A stretch of DNA of 9,188 bases, from contig CAMWUH010000067.1 in assembly GCA_947177325.1 (NCBI GenBank), positions 1-9,188 on the forward strand, written 5' to 3'. A program made the position numbers and the translations under genes. Position 1 is the stretch's first letter. Each line of letters opens with the position of its first letter. This DNA is from an uncultured Bacteroidales bacterium (lineage in GTDB: Bacteria; Bacteroidota; Bacteroidia; Bacteroidales; Muribaculaceae). Below the pieces are notes generated by a model. It had not been told where the DNA came from. It saw only the letters and a list, made by a program, of their open reading frames with translations, and ran no database searches. Below, one piece after another: positions 1 to 7,136 of this stretch.

Positions 1-451
1 GCGCGGGCATTGCGGCTGCCTCATAATCAGAGTTGACCATAGTGATTGTGCCTTCGCCTACTTCAAAATAAAGTTCGTCAGAAGCTTGAGCGTTAGAATC
101 TTTTGCGTCCTTTACGAGTTTGAGGTATTTTTTACCATCTTTTTCTACTACAGTGAAGTCGCCTTCTGACTTGTAAGCAACGCTGTCTTTGATGCCGGTA
201 ACGGTGGTTGTGTCGCTTTCGAGATATACTTCAATGAGGTCGTAATCACCTTTTTGGCCATTATCGTCATAGTCAAGTTTAAGACTGTAACGGATACCAT
301 CGCAATCAGCAGCGGGGAGAATACCTGTGTAGATTTGGTCATTGTCGCATTTAGCTTTGTCGCAAGAACCTTTGCTGCAATCATTGCTTGAGCAGGCTAC
401 CATGCCTACCATTGCAAGTGCGGCAGTTACAAAAAGAATGGCTTTTTTCAT
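1..451 (-). CDS. NlpE-like lipoprotein, 3' end cut by window edge
   Basis: This leftward gene starts at the ATG read from 451 down to 449 and stays open for 150 codons to the left edge, so its C-terminus is missing. Residues 1-20 form a lipoprotein signal: MKK, a hydrophobic stretch, then MVAC with Cys20 as the lipidation site (Met at -3 is slightly atypical). A cysteine-rich linker (Cys25, Cys30, Cys35) follows. From residue 41 the protein matches the NlpE N-terminal domain: YTGILPAADCDGI at 41-53 corresponds to the family motif YxGxLPCADCxGI, followed by beta-strand-like segments and a region near 120-145 like the end of that domain. NlpE proteins are outer-membrane lipoproteins linked to copper resistance and envelope-stress sensing. 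The first cysteine of the family CxxC is Ala47 here; Cys50 is kept. The gene is divergent from asd. The fold call is fairly firm; copper or stress function is inference. Confidence 0.75.
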   Translation of the reverse strand, partial: MKKAILFVTAALAMVGMVACSSNDCSKGSCDKAKCDNDQIYTGILPAADCDGIRYSLKLDYDDNGQKGDYDLIEVYLESDTTTVTGIKDSVAYKSEGDFTVVEKDGKKYLKLVKDAKDSNAQASDELYFEVGEGTITMVNSDYEAAAMPA

Positions 452-671
452 AATAATCTTTGTTGTTAGTGTACTGTTTCGTGAGATAAAATAAGTTGAT
501 TTTTCTATTTCAATTATAACACTTCGCAACTGGAATTGGTTCATGGGAAATCACTCAATGTGTGTCCGGCCTGTCGGCGGGTCTTATTATATATTCGGCT
601 CTAAATTCCGGATGGTTGAAAAAATTAAAAAATCGAACTACGGAAATAGCTCAGATGTGAAAAAAAAATAC

Positions 672-679
672 TATTTTTG
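672..679 (+). promoter_or_regulatory. Candidate Bacteroidota -7 promoter element for asd
   Basis: TATTTTTG is a full match to the Bacteroidota sigma factor -7 consensus TAnnTTTG and lies 66 bases before the asd ATG. It would put the transcript start near 686-690, just before the hairpin at 694-713. No clear TTG is present about 19-21 bases upstream, so only half the promoter is supported. The surrounding DNA is very A/T-rich, which raises the chance of a random match. Confidence 0.4.
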
Positions 680-693
680 TAGAGATATTAACC

Positions 694-713
694 AATAGGG
701 AGGAATCCCTATT
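694..713 (+). promoter_or_regulatory. 8-bp hairpin with GGAA tetraloop in asd leader
   Basis: AATAGGGA (694-701) and TCCCTATT (706-713) are perfect reverse complements around the loop GGAA, a GNRA-type tetraloop. The structure lies between the candidate promoter element and the asd ATG at 746, with 32 bases between hairpin and start. It is not followed by a T-run, so it is not a typical intrinsic terminator. It could stabilise the 5' end of the mRNA, control translation, or, as DNA, be an operator palindrome. The inverted repeat is seen directly; its function is inferred. Confidence 0.5.
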
Positions 714-745
714 TGATTTTTCACATAATCATATCCCTTAAGCTT

Positions 746-1759
746 ATGAATGTAGCTATCGTTGGCGCTTCAGGCGCCGTTGGCCAAGAATTTTTGAGAG
801 TGCTTGAAGAGCAGAATTTCCCTGTTGACAATCTGACTCTTTTCGGCTCAAAACGTTCAGCCGGACGTCAATATAACTTCCGCGGTAAAAATTACACCGT
901 CAAAGAATTACGCGAAAATGCCGATGACTTTAAAGGCATCGACATTGCATTTACATCAGCCGGCGCTTCAGTATCGGAAAAATTTGCCCCTTACATCACC
1001 GCCCACGGCGCACTGATGATTGACAACTCCTCGGCCTTCCGCATGGACTCCGACGTGCCTTTGGTGGTGCCTGAAGTTAATGGCGAAGACGCTTTCAATA
1101 CCCCCCGCAACATCATTGCCAATCCCAATTGCACCACAATTCAGATGGTTGTAGCTTTGAAGCCCATCAATGATTTGGCAAAAATCAAGCGAGTTCATGT
1201 GGCTACCTACCAAGCCGCCTCCGGAGCCGGCGCGGCTGCTATGGATGAGCTCATCGACCAGTATCGTGCACTCACCGCAGGCGAGGAGCCCAAGGTTGAA
1301 AAATTTGCCCATCAGTTGGCTTATAACGTTATCCCTCACATCGACAAATTCCTTGACAACGGCTACACCAAAGAGGAAATGAAGATGTTTAACGAAACTA
1401 AGAAAATCATGCACGAGCCTGACCTCGATGTGTCGGCCATGTGTGTGCGTGTGCCCGTTATGCGTGCCCACTCCGAGGCTATCTGGGTTGAAACCGAAAA
1501 GCCCGTCAGCGTTGACCAAGCCCGTCAGGCATTTGCTGAAGCTGAAGGCGTGGTTGTAATCGACAACCCGACCGAAAACAGCTATCCGATGCCACTCCAT
1601 GTAGCCGACAAAGATCCCGTGTTCGTAGGGCGTATACGCAAAGATTTGACCAACGAGTGCGGATTGTCGTTCTGGGTAGTGGGCGACCAAATTAAGAAAG
1701 GTGCTGCCCTCAACGCTGTGCAGATTGCCCAATACATGCTCAATCATCCCCGCAAATAG
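746..1759 (+). CDS. asd: Aspartate-semialdehyde dehydrogenase
   Basis: Asd reduces L-aspartyl-4-phosphate to aspartate-4-semialdehyde with NADPH, the branch point toward lysine/diaminopimelate, threonine and methionine; it is a cytosolic dimer. The 337-residue product has the usual family length. The N-terminal nucleotide-binding loop is GASGAVGQE (residues 7-15), the catalytic cysteine is Cys129 in NPNCTTIQ, the YQAASGAG motif lies at 155-162, and the CVRVPVMRAHSE motif at 233-244 carries the conserved Arg235 and His242. The ATG at 746 is chosen because the family starts directly with the xVAIVGASGAVG strand; an in-frame TTG at 713 would add 11 residues and lies in the leader hairpin. There is no Shine-Dalgarno sequence, as is usual in this phylum. 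The next gene starts 66 bases downstream with no obvious terminator between, so read-through is likely. Confidence 0.97.
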   Translation: MNVAIVGASGAVGQEFLRVLEEQNFPVDNLTLFGSKRSAGRQYNFRGKNYTVKELRENADDFKGIDIAFTSAGASVSEKFAPYITAHGALMIDNSSAFRMDSDVPLVVPEVNGEDAFNTPRNIIANPNCTTIQMVVALKPINDLAKIKRVHVATYQAASGAGAAAMDELIDQYRALTAGEEPKVEKFAHQLAYNVIPHIDKFLDNGYTKEEMKMFNETKKIMHEPDLDVSAMCVRVPVMRAHSEAIWVETEKPVSVDQARQAFAEAEGVVVIDNPTENSYPMPLHVADKDPVFVGRIRKDLTNECGLSFWVVGDQIKKGAALNAVQIAQYMLNHPRK

Positions 1760-1825
1760 CCGTACTCCCAAGCAGAGCCGCCCCAATTTAACACTCCGCC
1801 TACCTTATAACCCGATACCATCAAG

Positions 1826-4000
1826 ATGACCTCGCTACTGCTACAGGCTCAGCCGCTCGTTAGCAACCCCATCGCAATCTTTCTGATTGTGTTGGGCATA
1901 ATCCTGATGGCCCCGATTTTGCTTGCCCGACTGAAAATTCCCCACATCATTTCAATGATTGTGGCCGGCATTATAGTCGGGCCCTACGGGTTTAATATCC
2001 TGGCCGATGACTCTTCATTCACGATTTTCGGCCAGGTTGGCTTGCTTTACCTGATGTTTTTGGCGGGCATTGAAATTGACATGTTCCACTTGAGGCTAAA
2101 CCTCAGGCGGGGCTTCATTTTCGGCTTGCTTACTTTCTTGATTCCGATGGGCCTTGGTACGGTCACATCAATCTATCTGCTTCATCTCGATGCGATTACA
2201 TCACTGCTATTGGGCGCCATGTATGCCGCTCACACGCTGATTGCCTATCCCGTGGTGGCGCGTTTCGGCGTGGCTCGCAATCAGGCCGTGCTCATTTCAA
2301 TCGTGGGTACAATCATAGCCGTGGTTGGAGCATTGCTTGTGTTAGGCGCAGTGCTCAACGTGCAACGTATCGGCCAGGTCGACCTCAGCGAAATGGGGTT
2401 ATTATTGCTCAAAGTGGCAGCATATTGCGCCGCTGTGTTATACATATATCCCCGACTGACTCGCCGTTTTTTTCGCAGCTTTGCCGATCCCGTGTCACAG
2501 TATATTTTCATCCTTGCAGCCGTGTTTCTCTCAGCCTTGGGAGCAAAAGCCATAGGACTGGAGGGAGTGTTGGGCTCTTTCTTTGCCGGTTTGGTGCTCA
2601 ACCGCTTCGTGCCACAATCGTCGCCACTGATGACCCGAATCGAGTTTGTGGGTAACGCCATTTTCATACCCTATTTTCTAATAGGCGTAGGCATGATGAT
2701 TAACCTCAGAGTAGTAGCCTCGATCGACACACTCACCGTTGCCGCCATAATGCTCGTCGTGGCGCTTGTCACAAAATGGCTTTCCGCTTTCGCTGCACAA
2801 AAGATTTACAAAATGGACGGAAACGAGCGACGCATGATGTTCGGCCTCACTACGGCCCACACTGCCGTGGCGCTCGCTGTGGTCACCATTGGTTACAACA
2901 CCTTCGGCGCCGACGGCCATCGACTCATGGATGAAACCGTGCTCAACGGCACTATCCTTGTTATCCTCATCACCTGCGCCATTGCTCCTATCGTAACCAC
3001 CCGGGCGGCCTCGGCCATTAAGGTAAAAATGCTGTCGGCCGTAGACGACGGCGACGGAGATTCCCGCGCCGGGCAGTCAGAGAGCAACCGCATTCTCATT
3101 CCTATAGCCAACCCCGTCACAGCCCGGCCTCTGGTGGAACTGGCACTTCTAATGAATCCTTCGGGCGGTAGCGCTGCCGACGAGATGTTTGCTCTACACG
3201 TGCGCAACGACAATTCCGGCAGTTCCAAGGCAATTGCCCGCAGCTCTCTCGACCTCGCCCGCCAAACAGCTGCTGCCGCTAACCGCGACCTGCAGGTGAT
3301 TGACCGGTTTGACCTCAACACCGTAACCGGCGTTCTCAACAGCGCTCAGGAGCGCGATATCAACGAGATTTTCATTGGCCTCCACCGTCGAGCACGCGTA
3401 ATCGACTCTTTCCTTGGTGCCAAACTTGAGCAAATGCTCAAATTGAGCAACAAGATGATTGTGATTTCGCGCCTGTTTGCTCCTGCCAACACCCTGACGC
3501 GCATAGTGGTGGTAGTGCCTCCGAAAGCTCAGTTTGAGTCGGGTTTTGTTCGTTGGGTAAAAGCTATTGGCAATTTGGCCCGCGAGCTTGGCTGCCGCGT
3601 GATTTTCTGCGGCGACAAGGCGGCTCAAGGGGCCATCGCCACAGTGCTTTCCGCTGCCAAGCTGATGATCAGAGCCGAATACCGCCTGCTCGATAACCTC
3701 GACGATGTGGTGCTTCTTGCTACTCGTGTCAAGCCCGACGATTTACTCGTGGTCGTTGGCGCTCGCCCCAACTCGGTGTCTTACTCTCCTCAACTTGCCG
3801 AAATTCCCGGCTTCCTGCAGAAGCACTTCAGTGCCACCAACATTGTGATCATATTTCCGGAGCAATTCGGGGAGAACGTGGCCGTCGACACCTTCGCCAA
3901 CCCCCTTGCCACCGATTTGGCTGCGCCACCGGTGGGATGGATGGGCAAACTCCGCGCACGTCTCCGACGCCGCAACCGCTCCGGCTATCTTGACATCTAA
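1826..4000 (+). CDS. CPA2-type cation:proton antiporter with C-terminal Usp-like domains
   Basis: This 724-residue inner-membrane protein has two parts. Residues about 14-395 are a Na+/H+ exchanger domain (PF00999 type) with about 12 hydrophobic segments, including LLYLMFLAGIEID (73-85), AAHTLIAYPVVARFGV (134-149), GLEGVLGSFFAGLVLNR (244-260) and FVGNAIFIPYFLIGVGM (274-290). After a charged linker (about 400-420), residues 421-550 and 558-680 resemble two universal-stress-protein folds (beta strands RILIPIA and RIVVVVP), probably a cytosolic regulatory part. Proteins of this build exchange Na+ or K+ for protons. Relatives I remember have a TD pair in the membrane segment after the AHTLxAYP motif (GGTIITDT); here it reads GTIIAVVG (161-168), so the expected aspartate is missing. 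Ion specificity cannot be read from the sequence. No Shine-Dalgarno is visible; the gene is co-directional with asd and surE. Confidence 0.88.
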   Translation: MTSLLLQAQPLVSNPIAIFLIVLGIILMAPILLARLKIPHIISMIVAGIIVGPYGFNILADDSSFTIFGQVGLLYLMFLAGIEIDMFHLRLNLRRGFIFGLLTFLIPMGLGTVTSIYLLHLDAITSLLLGAMYAAHTLIAYPVVARFGVARNQAVLISIVGTIIAVVGALLVLGAVLNVQRIGQVDLSEMGLLLLKVAAYCAAVLYIYPRLTRRFFRSFADPVSQYIFILAAVFLSALGAKAIGLEGVLGSFFAGLVLNRFVPQSSPLMTRIEFVGNAIFIPYFLIGVGMMINLRVVASIDTLTVAAIMLVVALVTKWLSAFAAQKIYKMDGNERRMMFGLTTAHTAVALAVVTIGYNTFGADGHRLMDETVLNGTILVILITCAIAPIVTTRAASAIKVKMLSAVDDGDGDSRAGQSESNRILIPIANPVTARPLVELALLMNPSGGSAADEMFALHVRNDNSGSSKAIARSSLDLARQTAAAANRDLQVIDRFDLNTVTGVLNSAQERDINEIFIGLHRRARVIDSFLGAKLEQMLKLSNKMIVISRLFAPANTLTRIVVVVPPKAQFESGFVRWVKAIGNLARELGCRVIFCGDKAAQGAIATVLSAAKLMIRAEYRLLDNLDDVVLLATRVKPDDLLVVVGARPNSVSYSPQLAEIPGFLQKHFSATNIVIIFPEQFGENVAVDTFANPLATDLAAPPVGWMGKLRARLRRRNRSGYLDI

Positions 4001-4060
4001 CTGCTTGACGCCTCTTAAACAGCTCTTCTTATTCCTCCCTGACAGATTTTTTAAATTACC

Positions 4061-4828
4061 ATGGACAATAACCGCCCTTTAATCTTAATATCAAACGACG
4101 ACGGCATCGCTGCCCCGGGTATTCATCGACTCGTTGAGTGCGTGGCCGATTTGGGCCGAGTATTCGTCGTTGCCCCCGACGGGCCTCGCTCCGGCCAATC
4201 ATCGGCTCTGACCGTTGACAAACCTCTGCGCATAACTCGCCACGAAGACTACCGCGGTGCTGAAATGTACTCCACCAACGGCACCCCGGTCGACTGCGTT
4301 AAGTTAGCCCTCCATACCGTGCTCCCCGAGCGCCCGGCGCTTATGCTCTCAGGTATTAACCACGGCTCCAACGCCGGCAACTCAGTCATCTATTCCGGCA
4401 CCATGGGAGCCGCTTTCGAAGCAGCTATGGCCGGTATTCCCGCCATAGGGTTCAGCTTGCTCCATCACTCCATTAAAGCCGATTTCACCCGCTGTCTCCC
4501 CTATGTTAAGCAAATCTCTGCCAAAATCCTTGAGCACGGTTTACCAATAGGGGTAGCCCTTAACGTCAACTTCCCCGCCAAGGTCGAAATTGAAGGTCTC
4601 AAAGTGGTGCGCGCGGCCGAAAGCTACTGGACTGAGGAATATGCCGACTACATCGACCCCCAAGGCCGCCCGTTCTACCTCCTCACTGGCAGGCAAATCA
4701 ACCGCGATCCCAACGACGACACAACCGACCTCTATTGGCTCGAGCGCAACTACACCACTCTCGTCCCCTGCAAGAGCGACCAAACCGACACCTCTCTCAT
4801 CTCGTCACTCTCATCACTTTTATCCTAA
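4061..4828 (+). CDS. surE: 5'/3'-nucleotidase SurE
   Basis: SurE is a metal-dependent phosphatase that removes phosphate from nucleoside 5'- and 3'-monophosphates, with roles in stationary-phase survival and nucleotide salvage. The 255-residue product has the normal family length. The N-terminal ISNDDG motif (residues 10-15) provides Asp13 and Asp14 for the metal, RSG at 43-45 provides the metal-site Ser44, the NGTPVDC motif is at 73-79, and SGINHGSNAG at 97-106 with YSGTMGAA at 111-118 completes the active site (Asn100). The ATG at 4061 lies 8-9 codons before the motif, as expected. It follows the antiporter gene by 60 bases and precedes glf by 17 bases, so it is probably co-transcribed with glf. 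The last residues are a low-complexity Ser/Leu tail encoded by CT-rich DNA. Confidence 0.96.
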   Translation: MDNNRPLILISNDDGIAAPGIHRLVECVADLGRVFVVAPDGPRSGQSSALTVDKPLRITRHEDYRGAEMYSTNGTPVDCVKLALHTVLPERPALMLSGINHGSNAGNSVIYSGTMGAAFEAAMAGIPAIGFSLLHHSIKADFTRCLPYVKQISAKILEHGLPIGVALNVNFPAKVEIEGLKVVRAAESYWTEEYADYIDPQGRPFYLLTGRQINRDPNDDTTDLYWLERNYTTLVPCKSDQTDTSLISSLSSLLS

Positions 4829-4845
4829 TTCAATCTGCTCGATTT

Positions 4846-5985
4846 ATGACGTATGATTACCTCATAGTTGGAGCAGGACTTTTCGGCTCCACATTCGCCT
4901 ATCTGGCCGGGAAAGCCGGGAAACGATGCCTCGTGATTGACCGCCGGCCTCATGTCGGCGGCAACCTCTTTTGCGAGCGAGTGGCTGATATCGATGTCCA
5001 CAAATATGGCGCCCATATTTTCCACAGCTCCAACCCCGAAGTAATCCACCTCGTAACCGAGATTACACCTTTCAATCGATTCACAAACTCCCCCATTGCC
5101 GTCGCCCCCGACGGTCGACTCTACAATCTCCCTTTCAATCTCAACACCTTTTATCAGCTTTGGGGTGTCACAACCCCATCCGAGGCTGAATCGGAACTCA
5201 ATCGCCAGCGCTCTGAAGCCGTGGCCAATATGCAGCGACAAGGAATCTCCGCGCCCCGTAATCTCGAAGAACAAGCACTCGCGCTCGTAGGGCGCGACAT
5301 TTACGAAACCCTAATCAAAGGTTACACCCAAAAGCAATGGGGGCGTCCATGCACCCAGCTTCCGGCTTTTATCATCAAACGTCTCCCCGTAAGGCTCACC
5401 TTCGACAACAACTACTTCTCCGACGCCTTTCAGGGCATCCCCACCGGGGGTTACAACCCAATGATCGAACGCATGCTCGCGAAGGCCGACGTGGAGTTAT
5501 CGACCGACTTTTTCTCCTGCCGCACCTCCCTTACGGCCCGTGCCCGCAAAGTGGTGTTCACCGGTCAGATCGACCAATTCTTCGACTACCGGTTCGGCCA
5601 TCTTCACTATCGCTCCTTGCAGTTTGAAACCGAAACGCTTCCAACCTCAAACTTCCAGGGCAACGCCGTGGTCAACTACACCTCCGCATCCATCCCTTTT
5701 ACCCGCATAATCGAGCATAAGCACTTCGCTGCTTTCGGTCAGGATGTTTATCTAAATCCCTCAACCGTCATAACTCGCGAATTTCCCCTTGAATGGGCAC
5801 CCGGCCTCGAACCGTTCTACCCCGTCAACGATACCGAGAATCAAGCTCGATATGAGCGCTATGCCGCTCTGGCCGCATGCGAGCCTGACACCATTTTCGG
5901 CGGCCGACTCGCCACCTATAGCTATCTCGACATGGGTCCCACGATTGCCAGGGCAATCGCCTCATTCAAAGCCGATAAACACTAA
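4846..5985 (+). CDS. glf: UDP-galactopyranose mutase
   Basis: Glf is a reduced-FAD enzyme that interconverts UDP-galactopyranose and UDP-galactofuranose, giving the donor for galactofuranose in surface polysaccharides. The 379-residue product has the usual length. The FAD dinucleotide fold is at the N-terminus (VGAGLFGS, residues 8-15, then VIDRRPHVGGN, 30-40). YGAHIFHS (54-61), YNLPFNLNTF (93-102), KGYTQKQWGRP (158-168), the KRLPVR motif (178-183) and GIPTGGYNPMIERM (197-210) are family signatures. FGGRLATYSYLDM (351-363) holds the C-terminal conserved arginine (Arg353). The ATG at 4846 is chosen because it starts directly at the FAD strand; longer readings of the frame extend into the end of surE. 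The gene sits 17 bases after surE and 20 bases before a glycosyltransferase that probably uses its product. Confidence 0.96.
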   Translation: MTYDYLIVGAGLFGSTFAYLAGKAGKRCLVIDRRPHVGGNLFCERVADIDVHKYGAHIFHSSNPEVIHLVTEITPFNRFTNSPIAVAPDGRLYNLPFNLNTFYQLWGVTTPSEAESELNRQRSEAVANMQRQGISAPRNLEEQALALVGRDIYETLIKGYTQKQWGRPCTQLPAFIIKRLPVRLTFDNNYFSDAFQGIPTGGYNPMIERMLAKADVELSTDFFSCRTSLTARARKVVFTGQIDQFFDYRFGHLHYRSLQFETETLPTSNFQGNAVVNYTSASIPFTRIIEHKHFAAFGQDVYLNPSTVITREFPLEWAPGLEPFYPVNDTENQARYERYAALAACEPDTIFGGRLATYSYLDMGPTIARAIASFKADKH

Positions 5986-6005
5986 GCATCTTCCACAGCC
6001 CGCCT

Positions 6006-7058
6006 ATGAACGCCACCACCACATCGCGCTTCCAAATCATGATATGCCACGCCAGCGTAGGCAAAGGGTTTGACGCATATAACAAAGCCCGCCACGACTG
6101 TGCCACCACCCTTTCTCGACTCGGATATCAGCGAGCCGATCTCCTATTCCCCACCGGTCATTCTCCCCTGCGCAACCGCCTTGGCTTCTACCGCGACGCC
6201 CTACGCACCATCAACCATGTGGCCCGCAACTGCCCCAAAGAGGTCATTATCCAATATCCGCTCAACGACCGTTTCATACCTAAATTGCTAATGCGCTACC
6301 TCATGCGCCGTTGCCGTTCCGCCCGAATCATTCTATTAATCCACGACGTTGACTCCTTGCGCGAGCGAGCTCGGCTCGAATCCTATGAGAAATCATTTTT
6401 CAACCGCGCAGACCTTCTATTGGTCCACACTCCATCAATGGAAGCCTATCTCACCGACCACGGTGTCATCACCCCGATGCGACACCTCAACCTTTTCGAC
6501 TACTATGCCACCGAAGCTCCTCTACGCAGCAGTCTCGACAGTGAGTCTGACTCCATTGTCTTCGCCGGCAACCTCCTGAAAAGCCCCTTCCTGACATCCC
6601 TTAACACGAATATTCTCAGCCGTCAACTCCACCTTTATGGAGCCGTGGCTCCCGACTCTCTCCCCCCCAACTCCACTTATCAGGGGCGCTTCCACCCCGA
6701 CCATATTTCCGACATTCGGGGGCGCTGGGGGCTTGTATGGGATGGAACCGTCAGCGATTGCGCTCAGAGCACCCTTGGCGACTATCTCCGCTTCAACGCC
6801 TCCCACAAAGCATCACTCTATCTCGCCGCTCGCAAGCCCATCATCGTTTGGAGTCAATCAGCCATCGCCCCCTTCATAGTCAACAACAACCTCGGCATAG
6901 CCGTCGACTCACTCTCTGAAATCGACAACTGTATCGACTCCCTCACCTCTGCCGAACTCACACGCATCGCCGTCGCCGTTGATCGCCAATCCACCCGCCT
7001 CCTCTCCGGCCACCACCTCACCACCGCCCTCTCCCCCAAAACACCTGCCTGCATTTAA
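6006..7058 (+). CDS. Putative galactofuranosyltransferase (GT-B glycosyltransferase)
   Basis: This 350-residue protein resembles bacterial beta-galactofuranosyltransferases and related GT-B enzymes of polysaccharide clusters. Recognisable pieces are IIQYPLND (80-88) in the N-terminal half, IHDVDSLR (112-119), NLFDY (162-166), FAGNLLKSPF (186-195) and a C-terminal donor-binding region: YQGRFHPDHI (225-234), GLVWDGTV (242-249), SHKASLYLAARKPIIVW (266-282) and LGIAVDSLSEI (296-306). The pattern of a nucleotide-sugar site with an HK plus AAxxPIIVW motif is typical of this group. There is no signal peptide or membrane segment, so it should work at the cytoplasmic face of the membrane. It follows glf by 20 bases, which supports UDP-galactofuranose as donor; the acceptor is unknown. 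An in-frame ATG at 6039 (Met12) is a possible shorter start, close to the first predicted strand. The coding strand is unusually C-rich. The enzyme class is fairly sure; sugar specificity is inferred from similarity and context. Confidence 0.8.
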   Translation: MNATTTSRFQIMICHASVGKGFDAYNKARHDCATTLSRLGYQRADLLFPTGHSPLRNRLGFYRDALRTINHVARNCPKEVIIQYPLNDRFIPKLLMRYLMRRCRSARIILLIHDVDSLRERARLESYEKSFFNRADLLLVHTPSMEAYLTDHGVITPMRHLNLFDYYATEAPLRSSLDSESDSIVFAGNLLKSPFLTSLNTNILSRQLHLYGAVAPDSLPPNSTYQGRFHPDHISDIRGRWGLVWDGTVSDCAQSTLGDYLRFNASHKASLYLAARKPIIVWSQSAIAPFIVNNNLGIAVDSLSEIDNCIDSLTSAELTRIAVAVDRQSTRLLSGHHLTTALSPKTPACI

Positions 7059-7136
7059 ACATCACACAGAATTTAAGCTCCCTAACCTTCCGCAAAAGGG
7101 TTGTTAATCGATGCTTTATCCATACGTAAACCAATT

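Larger units (their letters stand above)
452..745. other. Divergent intergenic region between nlpE-like gene and asd
   Basis: This region separates the two divergent starts and should hold promoters for both. Toward asd it contains a good -7-like element at 672-679 and a hairpin at 694-713, listed separately. Toward the lipoprotein the best candidate is TATAATTG (reverse strand, 518-511), one mismatch from TAnnTTTG, with no convincing -33 partner. A 51-codon ATG frame runs from 543 to 698; it has no recognisable homology and no ribosome binding site, so it is discussed as a finding and not called as a gene. No tRNA, terminator or repeat family was seen. Confidence 0.6.

Noticed and set aside
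148..384. Reverse-strand frame of 78 codons inside the NlpE-like gene
   Set aside because: It overlaps the lipoprotein gene in another frame, has a composition typical of a shadow frame and no signal or domain, whereas the lipoprotein frame has a signal peptide and the NlpE motif.
713..745. TTG start adding 11 residues to asd
   Set aside because: The family starts right at the nucleotide-binding strand encoded from 746, and the TTG overlaps the right end of the leader hairpin.
968..1786. Long open frame (272 codons) on the reverse strand across asd
   Set aside because: It is fully antisense to a confidently identified enzyme gene, and its translation has no recognisable domain; it is a by-product of asd codon usage.
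2281..3975. Several reverse-strand open frames across the antiporter gene
   Set aside because: All are antisense to the antiporter coding sequence and lack recognisable domains.
4735..4845. Upstream extension of the glf frame into surE
   Set aside because: These 37 extra residues overlap the end of surE and do not resemble any Glf N-terminus; the FAD-binding strand begins directly after the ATG at 4846.
7084..7102. Imperfect inverted repeat AACCTT/AAGGGTT after the glycosyltransferase gene
   Set aside because: The stem has a bulged G, is short and is not followed by a T-run, so it is not a convincing terminator.
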